From Hirudo medicinalis (Eukaryota > Annelida > Clitellata > Hirudinida > Hirudinidae): a stretch of DNA of 64,000 nt. The position numbers and the translations under genes are program-made. Every line of letters begins with the position of its first letter. Position 1 is the first letter of the stretch. Under the pieces are notes generated by a model. The model saw nothing but the letters and a program-made list of their open reading frames with translations, had not been told where the DNA came from and did no database searches. Positions 46,389 to 60,310 of this stretch are shown piece after piece. The stretch is from the NCBI GenBank assembly GCA_011800805.1, contig MPNW01000095.1, positions 94,540 to 158,539 on the forward strand, read 5' to 3'.

Positions 46389-46992
46389 GAAAGTCACTGG
46401 TGCTGATGCATCTCCTTTTAACCGGTTCACTTGCTCAAGAAACTTGACATGGCTAACTATTATTGATTTTAGTTGTTGATATTTTTATCATTGTTTGTGT
46501 CCTGATTGTTAATTTGCCTGCATAATTTCTCGATATTTTATGGAATAATTTCTTGCCTTTCAAACAGCTGATGGTTTTGATGAATGGGGAATAATGTATT
46601 CAGATGAGTGATTGAGGTAATGAAGTAATTTTGTGCCTCTTATGAAACTCTGGGGTCAGTTCTCGCCATTGTCGTTATCAATTTATTAGTGTTATACATA
46701 CGTTGCCCATGTCCACTAAAGAAGTATTTTCGTGTTTTGCGAAGCTCGGTTCATTTTCTGCCTAATAAAGCTTTGGTATGGTGAGGATCTTGTATGAACT
46801 AAGCCCAAGATTTGTCTTTTAAAATTTGTCGACAAAACTAAATTTAATACACAGAAACTTACGACAACATATTTGTTATATCAAAATTTGATCGCCAATG
46901 CTCACTTTTAATTTTGCCTGACTCCCTTGACAACGGTCTTGGTTGACAACAGGATTATAGCTAATGAATCGCACTGACATTTTATTTTCAAG

Positions 46993-48568
46993 ATGATCAA
47001 AAGTAAGTATCAAACACCATTACAATGATGAAATTGTTAAAGTCTTATTAATCTAAAGCGTAAATAGTGATTTGTAATCAGGCGACTCAGATTACAAGTC
47101 CGGTGATAAAGAAAAAGGAATCTTGTTTTTATCTTTTTCGGATCGCAAAGCGCTTGCTCAAGAAGCTCCCAAGTCAGCAGTAGATTTGGCAAGTAAGCAC
47201 GTAGGGGTTGGGCCAGGGTCCTACAACTTGGATAAAGTAATTTTTCTTTATTTTGGCAATTTCATTATTTGCATCATTACAATTAAAAGTACTATTTCTT
47301 TTTTAAAAGGTTTAAAATGTAATAAAAGACCTATTGTAAACCTTAATAAAATAATGGATTGTATTTTCTCTGCACATTGAACAGCATCATTTCACTCACA
47401 TACTGGCAAGTCGTCCATTAAGTTTAAAGGGATATGTCATTGGTGCCAGAACTGCAGAGCGATGTGTGAATTTCGTCAAGGTTATTTGGATTTTGTGGAT
47501 TGTATGGCATTCTTATCTAATATTAAATTAATCCATTGATTTTTTGACCAGTTGATTCTATTGTTATGTTTAGATGATAACATAAATATTTGACTCTTAT
47601 TCTTATTGTCCAACCATTCATCAGCACTTACATTTTAAAAAGATGTTTGAGATTAAATTTGGTTATCAGCAGACGATGATTTGATGACCCAAAGTTACTT
47701 TTGTATATCTATAATATTCTGAATTGGCTAATCAAGTTAAAGTAGTACTTCCTACAATAAATGGGTTTTTCCGAATAGGACACCACACCTGATCCAGGTG
47801 CCTATCAGAACATCGAAGGAAAACCTCTTCAGCAAGCTAAGGTACCATTCAATAATGCAGCCAAAAGATTTCTGAACACCCCATCTACAGACATTCCAGG
47901 GTTAAAGAATTATTATTTTCATCCAATAGCCAAAAATTATTCAAATATAATTTTTCTATATAAATAGAATTATCTTGCTTCCTTTACAATTAAGTATTAA
48001 CTAATTTTGTCCATTACTAGGGTAGGTGTGACAACAGAAGCAAGTGCTTTCTTAAGCCTGGCCCTTAATTTCTGCAGTATTGCCCTGCCATATTGAATAA
48101 ATCATTTATAATAAGAAATAAAAAATAATATTTTTTAGTTGGTAGAGTATTGAATAGCACAGTACCAATTTGTGTCATGCATTATAATAGGATTGTGATT
48201 ATTATGCCCTTGATGGTGATGATATTGTACTTCAGAGTTGGCAGTTATGACTGTGATAACAAGGGTTGTAAAAGAGTGCAGTACCAACAGTCCTTTGGCA
48301 GAAATCCTGTCTGTCTTCCAACTGTCAAGCAACTTAGTTCAATCAAAAGCAATACCAATAAGGTGAGAAGTAAATCAGATTTGACTTATTAGTCAGCTAC
48401 ATTATGAACACTGCAAGCATAAGTAATCTTGGCCTTGGTGCTAGTGTCAATGAAAAGTATCGCATTCATGTTTTTTTGAATTAAATCTTTCTTGTTCTCC
48501 AGCTATCCAGCACGACAGCAGAAAAGAGATACAACAGAAGACTGGCCTATTTGTCTCTTTTTTATTGA
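46993..48568 (+). CDS. CIMAP3: CIMAP3 / Pitchfork, ciliary microtubule-associated protein
   Basis: Six exons: 46993..47002, 47082..47236, 47385..47480, 47779..47900, 48236..48362, 48503..48568; 191 codons plus stop, close to the vertebrate length. Family marks in order: GPGSYNLDK, the block LSLKGYVIGARTAERC, TPDPGAYQNIE, PFN..AKRF, a PG-rich repeat IPGVGSYD across the exon 4/5 junction, and the C-terminal RRLAYLSLFY, which matches the vertebrate ending. Pitchfork acts at the basal body and in cilium disassembly and belongs to a family of proteins bound to axonemal microtubules. The first coding exon is only 10 bases; its GT-AG border and phase fit, but it is the least certain part. The gene is followed 475 bp later by METTL22 on the same strand. 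Confidence 0.9.
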
Positions 48569-49043
48569 ATTTGATCAGGACAGAAATAACACATAAGGAG
48601 ATTATACTAATTACATAATTGATTAACTTAAGCATGAAATAAAACTCAAAATAGAAACCTCAAGTGGATTTGTCTAAAGCACGTTTAATTATCATTCGTT
48701 CATTTCAAAAACCAAAAACCAAAAAATTTTGTAATTTTAAATGAAACTTAATGAAATTTTGCACAAAGCAAAAAGATTATGGAAACTCAAAAAAAAAAAC
48801 CGTACCAGAACATGCTAATAAAATTTTATTAAATTTAAATCATCATTTTAAATCTAAACAAAGTTTAAGAAATAACGGCTGCAATTTTGAATACTCTCAA
48901 GAAACTTAAATTGTAAAATTTCGTAAATGTAACATTTAGTAATCAAACTTTAGATATTTTAAATTTACAATTTTAGTCAATAGAGGTTTAGCATTTGTAT
49001 AAGTTGTTGATATAATCGGATTTGCCGGACTAATTTCTAAAAT

Positions 49044-51118
49044 ATGGAGTGCGACGAATTGGTATTGTCAGATGTTCATTTGGGTCAGAATACAGAATTA
49101 CTTGAAGCGCAGTGTTGGTGAAATTTATCAATGCTTAGCCTTATATTCAAATTATTCAGTTTCGAAAGTATTAAAAAAATAATTTTTCTGACGAGTTGTT
49201 CCGGCATCCGTTGTGAATTATGTATTAAATTTTGATAATTTTTGTGACGTAAAGAGATGCCTTTTTTCAGGTGATGAGCTGAGACTTGCCAGAAGTAGAT
49301 TTTTATACAAGGAGACTTTTCAAAGCAGTTCAGATGCAAGCGAAATAAAGAGAGACCTTGTTGATGAAGATGGAGATTTAAATCCAGTCAGGAAAGAAGA
49401 GGCGAACTATGGAGCCGTATTTATAGGTTCGACAATCTATGATTTAAAATTACATTTGCAATTTAACTGCTATAAATTTTTATTAATCCTTGCTACCACT
49501 GCAGCTAATGGCGAATGTCTCAAATAACTAAAAATCTCATTATTTTCTACTGAATTCAGACCACTGCTTAGCCACGAGGTTTGAAGATGTTGGGCTGCAG
49601 GTTTGGTCATCATGTTTGCTACTCTGTGATTTCATCCTCGATCAGCCAGAACTCTTTCGGTTGAAGAATGTTCTAGAATTGGGAGCTGGAGTTGGACTTG
49701 TGGGTTTGGTTTGCTCCAAGTTCACCAAAAACATCATATGTACTGGTTGGTTGTCAAGTCAAGATGTGACTTGCATCTCATAATTGTTCTGTAAAATGAT
49801 GGGTGCAATGAATGATTCTGGTTTTTATTGCTCTATCAAGCTAGATAATAAAGTATATTAAAATGAATATTTTTAATTTCTCCAGACTGCTCTGTTGAAG
49901 CTCTAAAACTTTGTGAAAGAAATTTCTTGATCAATAGTCAAAATCCAAGTTATTGTGGCAAGGCAAGAGTGAAACATCTGGACTGGTCAGAAGATATTTC
50001 TTCGCTAAGTAAGATTAAATTTTGAATAATATTAAAAAAAATTAGCTTCTTACTGAAAAATTATCTTTAGAATTATAGTGCCTATAAAACTTTTAAACTT
50101 ATCATCCATTACTGTCAATAATTATATTTATTGACATACATTCTTGAAATTGAATCTGTATTTCTGAATCTCTTGTTTCAGATTGGCCTGAGGAAGATTT
50201 GAAGCTTTTAAAGTCCATTGAGATAATTTTGGCTTCTGATGGTGAGAATGGTTTTAAAGCAACCAAATGTCTAAAGTCGAATCTAAAAGAGAGTGCTATT
50301 ATTTTGTTTTTTCACTCTGTAATCATATTGAGCCACAACTTCATTTTGTGATTATAAGTGATTTAATGCTAACTTTTTTAAGAAAATTCTTGAGTTATTT
50401 AAAAATTATTCACTGAATCATATTCAGTTATTTTCAGTGATGCCTTAACAGATTCCTTTGTCGATTCGCTTCTAAATATAGTTAAAGGAAGTGACAACGA
50501 GCACATCGAAATTTACATTGCATTGGAAAAAAGGTGAAGGCTCTACATAAAATATGTATATAAATATAAATATAAATGTTAACGTTATTTATAATTTGTT
50601 ATTGCTTGTAGTTATTTTAGAATTAAATGTATTCTCAATTATTATTATTGTTTTTGTTGTGATCCAATGGTTATAAATTTTGTTGTTTATGATTCCAATT
50701 GCCAGGTTAAACTTTACTCTTGAAGCTAGGGATGTGGCCTGTCCGGCATACAAGCACTTCATGCATTTGATGCATGAATTCTGTTGCCATAATACAGAAA
50801 CAGATCACAGCTTTAATTTCTCTCAAATTAATAATGTTGGACAGCATTTTATCTACGAAAGATCAAAGTATCTGGTGAGCTGGTATTTTTCAACTTTGTT
50901 TCTCAATCAGACTTGATCAGTGTCATGATTTATTCTTGATGTATTTTTGAACTTTTATATTTGGGTTGTTGTAGTTTTTTGTAAGGATTCTCTGGTAATA
51001 ATTTAGTTTGCAAATCATGTTTTAAAAATTTAATCTTAATGTTTTTTAATTGCAGGAATTGTGGAAGTTGAAAGCTACAAAATCTCACTCAAAGCTCAAT
51101 CAAGGCATTAGTAAATGA
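49044..51118 (+). CDS. METTL22: METTL22-like protein-lysine methyltransferase
   Basis: Eight exons: 49044..49083, 49271..49426, 49560..49745, 49886..50008, 50182..50241, 50428..50533, 50706..50874, 51056..51118; 300 codons plus stop. The N-terminus LVLSDVHL matches the family. A linker holds DEDGDL, then come VGLQVWSSCLLLCDFIL, the SAM-binding motif I LELGAGVGLVGLV, the post-motif CTD acidic position, LDW, an ASDVIFSD block and ALEKRLNFTLEARDVACPAY. These follow vertebrate METTL22 in order; length is shorter (about 300 versus about 400), mostly in the linker. The human enzyme methylates a lysine of the DNA-binding protein KIN17. Poly(A) signal at 51147..51152. Confidence 0.93.
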
Positions 51119-51522
51119 TGAACTAAAAAAAACTGATAAAACCAGGAATAAATTTGCTAATTTCAAATGATTTTAAATAAGAGATTTTACTTGCGTTACC
51201 AACGGAAAAGCCAAAAATAAGCCATAAAACACGAATAGGAGGAGTTGGGTATGAAACTTATCTGAGCTTAATGAGATTTAACATCTTGTCGAATTGAGTC
51301 AAAGCTTGCATGAACTTTTGCGATTGAGGGCGTGAGGTTCCGAGTCTCGGGGCGCGGGGTCCAGCTTCTCACCGTTTTTGGGAACAGATTAATTTAATAT
51401 TCACCTAATTTACAATTTAATCACAAGCAAATTAGGTTTGGGGAAGTCGTCACTCTGAAAAAATTTTGTTCGATGTATCTAATTTCTTTGAGGACCTTAA
51501 CAACCGTTTCTGACGAGCGCAG

Positions 51523-53507
51523 TTGGTTGGTAATGTTGTCGCAAGAACGATGAATTCAGTCTGGGAAGCGTCACCAATGGCGAAAACTACTATTGTTAGG
51601 CCTTTCAAGGAACAAGCATCGAATCGTATGGAGCTCATACGTACGAACAGTTTGGCCGATTTAAAAGTAAAGCTGCCCCCTTTGGAATGGCAACATTTTT
51701 CATCTGTACTGAAAGAAGCCATCAAAAAGTTGGAAATTATTGCTATTTTACCATATGTATTAAATAAAAAAGAAAAGTTTAAAAACATATTGGGATGTGA
51801 ATTGATGGAACATTTGGAGAGGCACAAAATAATTCTGGAAGCTTTAAAAGAGCTAAAGATATTGAACAATAGATACAATGAAGAAATTGACAGTTTACAA
51901 ATGAAGAATGAAGAATTTCTAAATGATCTTGATACAAAAATAACTTCTCATGTTTTAGCAGTAAATGATCAGACAAGTCCAAAAGTATCATCTCCAAAAA
52001 GGAGACTTCAGCAGCAACTTGAAATGGTCAAAAAAAATACGGACTTAGTGGCTCAAAAGCTGAAGTCTTCGTGTAGAATCATTTTAAAATCTTTGTATCA
52101 AAATCCATTAGCCTGTAGAACCATTACAAATGATAAAGATTTGCAAATCTCGAAGGAAGTGGACAAATTTCTTAATCAAGTCAATCATTTAAAGCTTGTG
52201 CTTACAAAGAAAGTGTCCATAACAGCAGAAGAGAAGAGAGAAAAAATATTAGAATTTAATTTTTTTCTGGAGCAAAAGGAAAACAATGAGCTGATGATTA
52301 TGCAGCTGAAAAATGAAGTATCTCTGATTGAAAAAGAAATGGAGGATATGGTTAGATTTTCATACCTGTTCTAAGTGGGAATAAATTTTTAAGTAATGGT
52401 GCTGGGTTACATTATTTGAAGTGATATTCTTAATCTTATTTGATATAGTTATTTTTTACTAGTATTAATACAGCAAATATAATAAATGCTAGCAGTAATA
52501 ATAATATACCATTAATAAGCCAATTGACTGCCATTGAGCTCTTGAAAATATTTTCATTTGCCAAATGTTCTTCTGCTACCGATTAATGGTTATGGCACTT
52601 TATCCATAATTTCTGAAGTTTTATAAAACCATTTTCTGTTTATGTTAATTAACAAAGCTGTGGAACGAGAATGAGAAAGTATGCAAGCTCCAAGAGAATT
52701 TAGAAATTATGAGGGCAAAACATGACGAATGCCTAGATGATATCAGGTCGGAGACAAAGAAGCAAGAACTTACCTGCCAAAAAAATCAAGAAAGCAAAAC
52801 TAAAAAGATGAAGCTAGAGCTTGAACAGGTTGAATCCAAGTACAGTTCTGCCATTGAAATGCATTTTTCAGAAGAAGCTCAGCTTAGAAAGGTCTTTTTT
52901 CCAATTTTATTTATTTTGTGTGTGTTAAGAATTGTTGCTCTTATTGTTCATTTTCAAAAATATTGAAACATTTCAAATTTGTTCTTTCATTTTTTTTTTA
53001 AATTCTTTGTTCAGCTACTTCAGAATAAACAATGTCATCTAAATGAAATAAACTATTAATTTGCAATCAGAAAAAATATAAAGTTGAAGCGGAGTTGGAG
53101 GATGCAATCCAGAACTTTGACAAGGAAATGCTGGAAAGGGAAGTTAGGACATTTACTGCCTACAAATATTTTGAAGAGATAACTATGATAAAACTATTTG
53201 TTTTTGTTTGCAGAAGGGAATGGAAGAGATAAATGCTCTCTATCAGACAGAAAAACGAATGCTGGAAATTACAGAGCAGAAATTTAGAGCTCTCAAAATG
53301 GAATATGATCGAGTTATGGAGGAAAGGAAAGCAAATGAAAGGAAGCTTCAGTTAGAGCAACTTGAAGTAGAAAAGCTCACGAGAGCAGTCACTGTTATCC
53401 AGAGCATATGGAGATCATACAAAGTCAATAAAGGCATCAGGGCAAGGAGGAAGAAGGCCGCTGGAAGTAACTTGGTGCGAAGGAAGAGTACGATGAAGAA
53501 GTCTTAG
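51523..53507 (+). CDS. IQCD: IQCD / DRC10, nexin-dynein regulatory complex subunit
   Basis: Four exons: 51523..52350, 52658..52891, 53071..53142, 53214..53507; 475 codons from the first Met (a second Met is at 51550). Nearly all coiled coil. The N-terminal block (LKEAIKKLEIIAILPYVL, then LGCELMEHLERH) and the C-terminal RKKKYKVEAELEDAIQNFDK followed by an IQ motif (AVTVIQSIWRSYKVNKGIRA) match vertebrate IQCD in order and spacing, and better than the related IQCG. The very basic C-terminal tail (RRKKAAG, RRKS) is also shared. DRC10 is a linker-side subunit of the complex that joins neighbouring doublets and regulates dynein in motile cilia. Poly(A) signal at 53850..53855. Confidence 0.92.
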
Positions 53508-55453
53508 CGTGAAGAGCCACTGAAAACGCGTGCATGGAAAGCACCAAATCGATTCAAACGCTGAACAAGATTTTCTGATAATTTGTTTAATATAAGGATA
53601 GTGAAAAAGGAACAAAATTGGTTTCAACAACATGATTCTTTTTTCCGGATTATCTGATTTTAAAGCATTGATTAATCCGACAAATTGCTATTTTCGCACT
53701 ACTGTCCTTCAAGATATCATGAGTAGTAAGAGCTGTTTTAAATATAAAGTAATCGCGAATAAACCAGTTAAACGAAAGTATCGATTGATAATATTTATGT
53801 GCTAAATCATTTTTTTTATATTGTAAGTTGCTAATCAAATGATAAGCTTAATAAAACTTACCTTAACTTTATGAGCTTAAAAGTTTTAACAATGCGCTTC
53901 TTTGTTCACCCTTCTGCTTACGATGCTAAGATCTTGTTGGGTTTTTGAAATGATATTCTACATCCGACATTATTATGAATAATAGCTTATAATATTACCT
54001 GGTGTTGATATTACTATTACTGTTGTTGTTGTTGTTGTTGAATCTTGCAAAATATTAGCAATGTTTCAATGAAGCCATGCTTGGATGAATTTGAATCATG
54101 GGCTTAGTAGACTCAGTCCAACAACAGCCTTAGATAGTTCATAATACTACATTCCGTTTATTGTTACTCTTTATAAACGACATTTCTTAGATTATTGTTG
54201 AAGTAATATTTATTAGAGTTACTAAAGAGCCATATTCGAAGGTAAATGAAGTATTATTGATTACCTTGCAAGCCTCGAATGTATTTGGAATTGTTTATAG
54301 CATGCTGACAATGTTGACAGTGTTGTCAGCTTCATCTGTTTTATATCGATTTTTGATTTTGACAAAATAAATTAACCCTCGTTTGACTGGTTTATGTGAT
54401 TTACATGCTTAAATTATCCATCCAGTAGCTAATCAAACGCCGTTCTATAAGATATTTGTACCGCTAGCTGTCTTGATCTTGACGAATCAAGATTTGAGTC
54501 ACTTGACCTTAACACTCGAGGAGTGTACCACGAGCGACATCGCACTTGATCGTTATGAACGATTTGGGAATCACATTCTTATTTTCTTATTTGCGGTCAT
54601 TGCTAAAGCATGAATTCTATGAGCTGAATTCTTTTTATTTTTTTATTTTTTATTTTTACTACAACATAGTTTCGCACTATTCGCACTGGTTGCAACAGAT
54701 CCACATCTTTGAGTCTCTCCTATTTCAACTTTTCATTAAACTCATTCATTCAATAATGCAGTTGTTTATTGTTTGGTGACCTCGAATTTGGCCGACAATG
54801 CGAATGGCAGCGTTCTTTCCTTCATTCATTCATCCTACATTGCACACTAACCCAGTCGATCGTTCATTCGAAAATTTGATGCTCATCTATCCAATTCACC
54901 TGCTTCTTAGTATTTTCCACTTTTCATTAATCATTTGATTCGTCTTCAAATAATTCATTTGCTGGATTAACAAAGACACAACTGAATTTCTGAATTCTAA
55001 AATTTGTTTCAAGACTCATGACAGGACTGACATCTTCTTTGTAATCACATTCCTAAAAGAGATTTTCAAAGCGTTTGATGCGCAGTCCATAAAGACTAAC
55101 AAAACCCTAACAAAGCTAGGTATTGACACAGCAATAAAGCGCTGCTTCTAAAACTGGCCTAGATCATCTACTCAGAATTCAATGCGATTGTATGAAGTAT
55201 TGTGAGGTGGATACAACAAACTATTTTAATGGCTTTAGAAGCTTTGGTAGCCTATTCATTTCAGACCAGAGAATAAGTGAGGGACTGTTTATATTAACCT
55301 TTTAGCAAAAATACTTACATATTGCATCGATTATCGATTATTGAATCTTATCGCTGGAATTGGATACATATATTTCTCTAAAATCTGCTAATGTCAGACA
55401 GCTGAAAACACAAGTGGAACGAAGAGCTAAAGGGTCACCCGGACAAATTAACG
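53508..55453. other. Intergenic region between IQCD and the antistasin membrane protein
   Basis: It holds the IQCD 3' UTR and the upstream region of the next gene, plus a short GTT run near 54019-54040. I see no exon, transposon or RNA gene. Confidence 0.5.
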
Positions 55454-57814
55454 ATGAGAAACTTATTTGTCCTGCTTTTGACCATCGTAACCGGTAAATT
55501 AAATTTTGAAATTAATGAAATTTTTCAATGACATACAGTATTTTAGTATCTGTAAGATCATTTCAAGTTGTCAGTTGTGTATTGATGAATGTATTCATGA
55601 TTAATTATTTTATATTCAATATTTGTTGCCGTACAAACTTGTTTAGTTAAGGCTTTATTGTACTTGATGGTATTATTTGGTCATAATAGTAATGACTGAT
55701 ATTTTAACAATAATGATAATAATAAAAATAAATATAAAATAACAATTATTTGCAATAATAATAATAATAACTAACCCCTAATAAAAGCGATAATTAAGTC
55801 AACTTTTTTAGTAATAAATAACTTGCGATTAACTTACAATGATGAATTAATTATTTAAGGTTTTGGTTTTCACAAACACACCGAAGCCGCGGTCCCAACT
55901 GAAGGTAGGAAAACTTTATTTTAACTAATATTAGAAGACTTAAAATTTACTGACATTAGTATTGCTTTACTAACTTAACCAATATAATTTCTACGGTTAT
56001 TATGAATTAACCATATTTGCATTCAAGCATGTGAAGACGAACCTTGCAATCTTGTGTGCCAATATGGACAAGCGGTGGATAGCCTTGGTTGCAAAGTTTG
56101 TGGATGCGAAGATCCCTGCGCGGTAAATATTTCAGATAAATTTAGTCCAAATCTCGCAATTCCGTTCGTCAAGTCTTTTTCCTTTTCCACATTTCCATGC
56201 TTCTGATTAAGTCAGGCCAAATAGTTTAATGCAGATGCAATGTCAAATCACTTTCTAAAATCAAAGTCGTTATCCCATCGATCCACCACTATCACCATAT
56301 ATATCACCATAATCATCAACTCATCAGGATGTGGAATGTCCGTCCAATTCTACTTGTCGACCGATACAACTTTTGGGTTCTGATGATGATAAGAAATACA
56401 AGGGACAATGCATTGATCAAAGTTGGTAATCTTTTTCATTACTGCTACAATCAGAATTTTTAACGTTATTTAATTATTACCTTGAAATATTAAATATTAT
56501 TTTCTTCTCAACAATGTCCTGACACATCATCCTGCGATTTGATTTGTGTTAATGGTCTAACATTGGATTCAACTGGCAATGCAGCTTCTCTTCCCGAATG
56601 CGCTCCCCTTAGTTGCAGGCACCATTCTTGACATTACCACCGCTTGCAAGAACGCGACCAATGCAGCCAACATGCACCTCCATTTAATTATTCCATGTGA
56701 TCAAATTAATATTATTTAATTATAAGCTTTTTTATTAGGCTGTTTTGAAGAGAGCTGCGTTGTTGATGTTTCAACCTTATATTAGCAATTTTGAGATATA
56801 ACGTATTTTTTTAACAATAATGAAATTATTAGATAATATATCATAAAAACTTCAAGGTACTTTTTCAAATTTTCCTTCCACTGTGTCCAAAGTATGGGTT
56901 TCAATAAATATTGCAAAACATTTATCGGTTAAATTGCAATAAAGCAATCACACAATATATTAACAATCACATTAATATTGAACATTGTTAATCAATGTTA
57001 TCGCAATTATGTAATTGATTGCAATATGCCTGATTTTAGCCAATTTTTGAGGAGTTAAAATTGACTGACATTATTGTTGTTTTATTAACCTAACCAATAT
57101 AATTGCCAAGGTTATTATGAATTAACCATATTCGAATTTCAAGCATGTAAAGACGAACCTTGCGATCTTGTGTGCCAATATGGACAAGCGGTGGATAGCC
57201 TTGGTTGCAAAGTTTGTGGATGCCAAGATCCTTGCGCGGTAAATATTTCAGATAAATTTAGTCCTAATCTCGCAATTCCGTTCGTCAAGTCATTTTTCTT
57301 TTCCACATTTCCATGCTTGTGGAAGGCCAAATAGTTTAATGCAGATGCAATGTCAAATCACTTTCTAAAATCAACGTCGTTATCCCATCGATCCACCACT
57401 ATCACCATATATCACCATATATATCAACATATATATCGCCATATATATCACCATTTATATCACCATTTATATCACCATATATATCACCATAATCATCAAC
57501 TCATCAGGATATGGAATGTCCGTCCAATTCTACTTGTCGACCGATAAAACTTTTGGGTTCTGATGACAAGAAATACAAGGGACAATGCATTGATCAAAGT
57601 TGGTAATCTTTATCATTACTGCTGTAATTAGATTTTTTAACGTTATTTAATTATTACGTTGAAATATTAAATATTATTTTCTTCTCCAGAATGCCCTGAC
57701 ACATCCTGCGATTTGACTTGTGTTAATGGTCTAACATTGGATTTAAGTGGCTGTCCAAAATGTACCTGCCTGGATCCATGCGCTGTTGAGTATTATTATT
57801 ACTACTACTACTAC

Positions 57815-57847
<33 letters not shown>

Positions 57848-60279
57848 GCTTTGCTATATATTTTACGAGAATATATTACATCAAGCATTTTTTTAATAAT
57901 AGGAATAGACTACTATTCTATATTAGCTGTGTAAGGACTAATACGAAATAAAGACGAACGAGCATTTCTAAAGCGAAAATGCTTAAAAATTATTTGTCAG
58001 AAAAAAAACTGTTCAGTTGGAGAGACGTGCAAGGCATTGAAATTAGGACTCAACAATGACTTTGAGCTGCAATGTGTCGGATCAGGCACCACAAAGGGAC
58101 CACCAACAGGTGAAAGCAATTGAAAGACTTAATATTATTTATCAGTTTAATAAAACGTTTATTTTTTGTAATCAATCTATTAGTGTTTTGTATTTATCCG
58201 ATCTTTTTGAGATTATCACATTGAATTGAATAAGATGTGAATATACATTTTTTTTTATCCTTCTATCATTTATGTAGCGCCCCTACCCGGGTGCGCTCCT
58301 CTTGGGTGGAGGTTGAAATATTACGACTATTGCCATTACCACCTCATGCAAGAACGCTACCAATGTAGCCAATCTGACCTCCATTTAATTATTCCATATG
58401 ATCAAATTAATATTATTTAATTATAAGCTTTTTTATTAGGTTGTTTTGAAGAGAGCTGCAACATGTCATGTCCGTTCGGTTATCCCAAGGATATTCACAA
58501 TTGCTCGGTTTGCAGTTGTGCCGCTAATCCTTGTAACGTTAGTGGTTTCATTTTATCTTATTAACTTACACTGCAATTACAGGTGTGCTCTGTTACTCCT
58601 AAGATAACTCTTTTAGGAAAAATTATATTCTTTGTGCCTCTACTTTTCTCAGAATTGTAATACAAACCTTTGCTGAAATGGAATTCATTTTAAAAAGTTA
58701 AAACCGTTGCTCACATTCGCTATTCACATTGAATCGAGTTCTCTCAGTCACGTGAAAATGTTGATTCTCTAAACCAACAGCAAAATCTTTCGTTATAATT
58801 TTGAAGGACAAGCAATGTGATAGAGGTTACAACTGCAAGATTGAAAAAGTTGAAGATAACTACTACAATGGCAAATGCGAAGGTAACTTAATGTGGTTAT
58901 TAATCAATTTGTTATTATTAATTAACTATTATTTTTAACATTTACAGTGTCAAATTAGGACGCAATATTGCCATTTGAGTTGATTTATGTTCTATCGAAT
59001 TGGTTGCTTACAAAATTGAAATAGCAATGTTAGCTACGGTTTTGATGTTCAACATTAGCACTTTTTAAACACAACTTAGTTTGAAAACAATAAATCCAAT
59101 TATTAGATAAAATATCAGACAAACTTGAAAAACTTTCGAAATTTTCCTTCCAGTGTGTCCCCATATATCATGTGAAAACCCATGTGCTTTTGGTTACATG
59201 AGGATTAAAGGATGTGATTCTTGTGAGTGTGCGCCTGATCCTTGCTCAGTAAGTTTTCTTCTCGACGACGATTTTGAAATCCCGTGTTTAAATTAAATAT
59301 AATTAATAAAATTATTAATTTAATTAATAATTATATTAAAATTATAATATTATAATATTAATATAATATTTATTATAATTATAAATATTATAATAAAATT
59401 AATTGTTCTAATGAATTTATTGAATAACTCAAATAATTATTTTTAAATTTGCGTTTAAACATATTTTTACTCAAATAATATTGTTATGTTGTTAATGTTA
59501 AACATTTGAAATCTTTCATCATTTTTTTCCAGAACACAACCTGTCCTTATGGCAGCAAGTGTCTTCCAGACTCAGAGAATCTGCCCGAATGTGTTACAGG
59601 TCAGTAGAGCATGGTTCTTGTGGGTTTTAATAAATATTGCCAAACATTTAAAGTTTAACTTGTAATAACTAGATCGATCATACAATAAATGCAATGCTGA
59701 CGCTTACGCTTATGGCGCTCTATAAATAAATATATTATTATTATTATTATTATTATTAATGCTATTAATGTTCACGTTGTCAACATCATCCTGCTATTTC
59801 AAATTTTCTCGCGATATTGTCATTGATTTGAGGCCAATGTCGATAAAAATCACATTTTCCAGTGAATCCGTGCATGGAATTGGAATGCAGACTGGACTGC
59901 TTGGGTCTCGGAAAATTCAACAAATACAAGTTGGACTGCACCTCCTGCCGTTGTGATAATCCATGCCTAGTGAGTGTTGTTTAAATTATTTTAATTACAA
60001 ACTATTTTTTAAACGAGACTTAATAAATTAATAATAGTGACTGTTAATTATATATTATCTAATTAATTTACATTGTATATTGTGCTAACATCAAAATCGA
60101 TTAACTATTTTTTAAAATGAAAATATTTTCCAGAATGCCAAGTGCCAAGATAAATCCATGTGTTTCCTGGAGCAAAAGACTTATGTGGTTGATGGAAAGG
60201 AGGTCAAGGTCACCACAGGAAGCTGTCGTGGTGAGATACTTATTATTTTTTTAAAATTATTTATTATTATTAATTATTA

Positions 60280-60310
<31 letters not shown>

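Larger units (their letters stand above)
55930..57800 (+). repeat. Tandem intragenic duplication of an antistasin two-exon unit
   Basis: Sequence from about 55930 recurs from about 57055, including introns. Exon 56028..56122 and exon 57144..57238 differ at 4 of 95 bases; 56328..56421 and 57508..57598 differ by two substitutions plus a small in-frame deletion. The near identity of intron sequence shows a recent event. Confidence 0.92.

Noticed and set aside
51523..53507. IQCG/DRC9 as the identity of the coiled-coil IQ gene
   Set aside because: The N-terminal LKEAI..ILPYVL block, the KKKYKVEAELE block and IQ context fit IQCD/DRC10 better.
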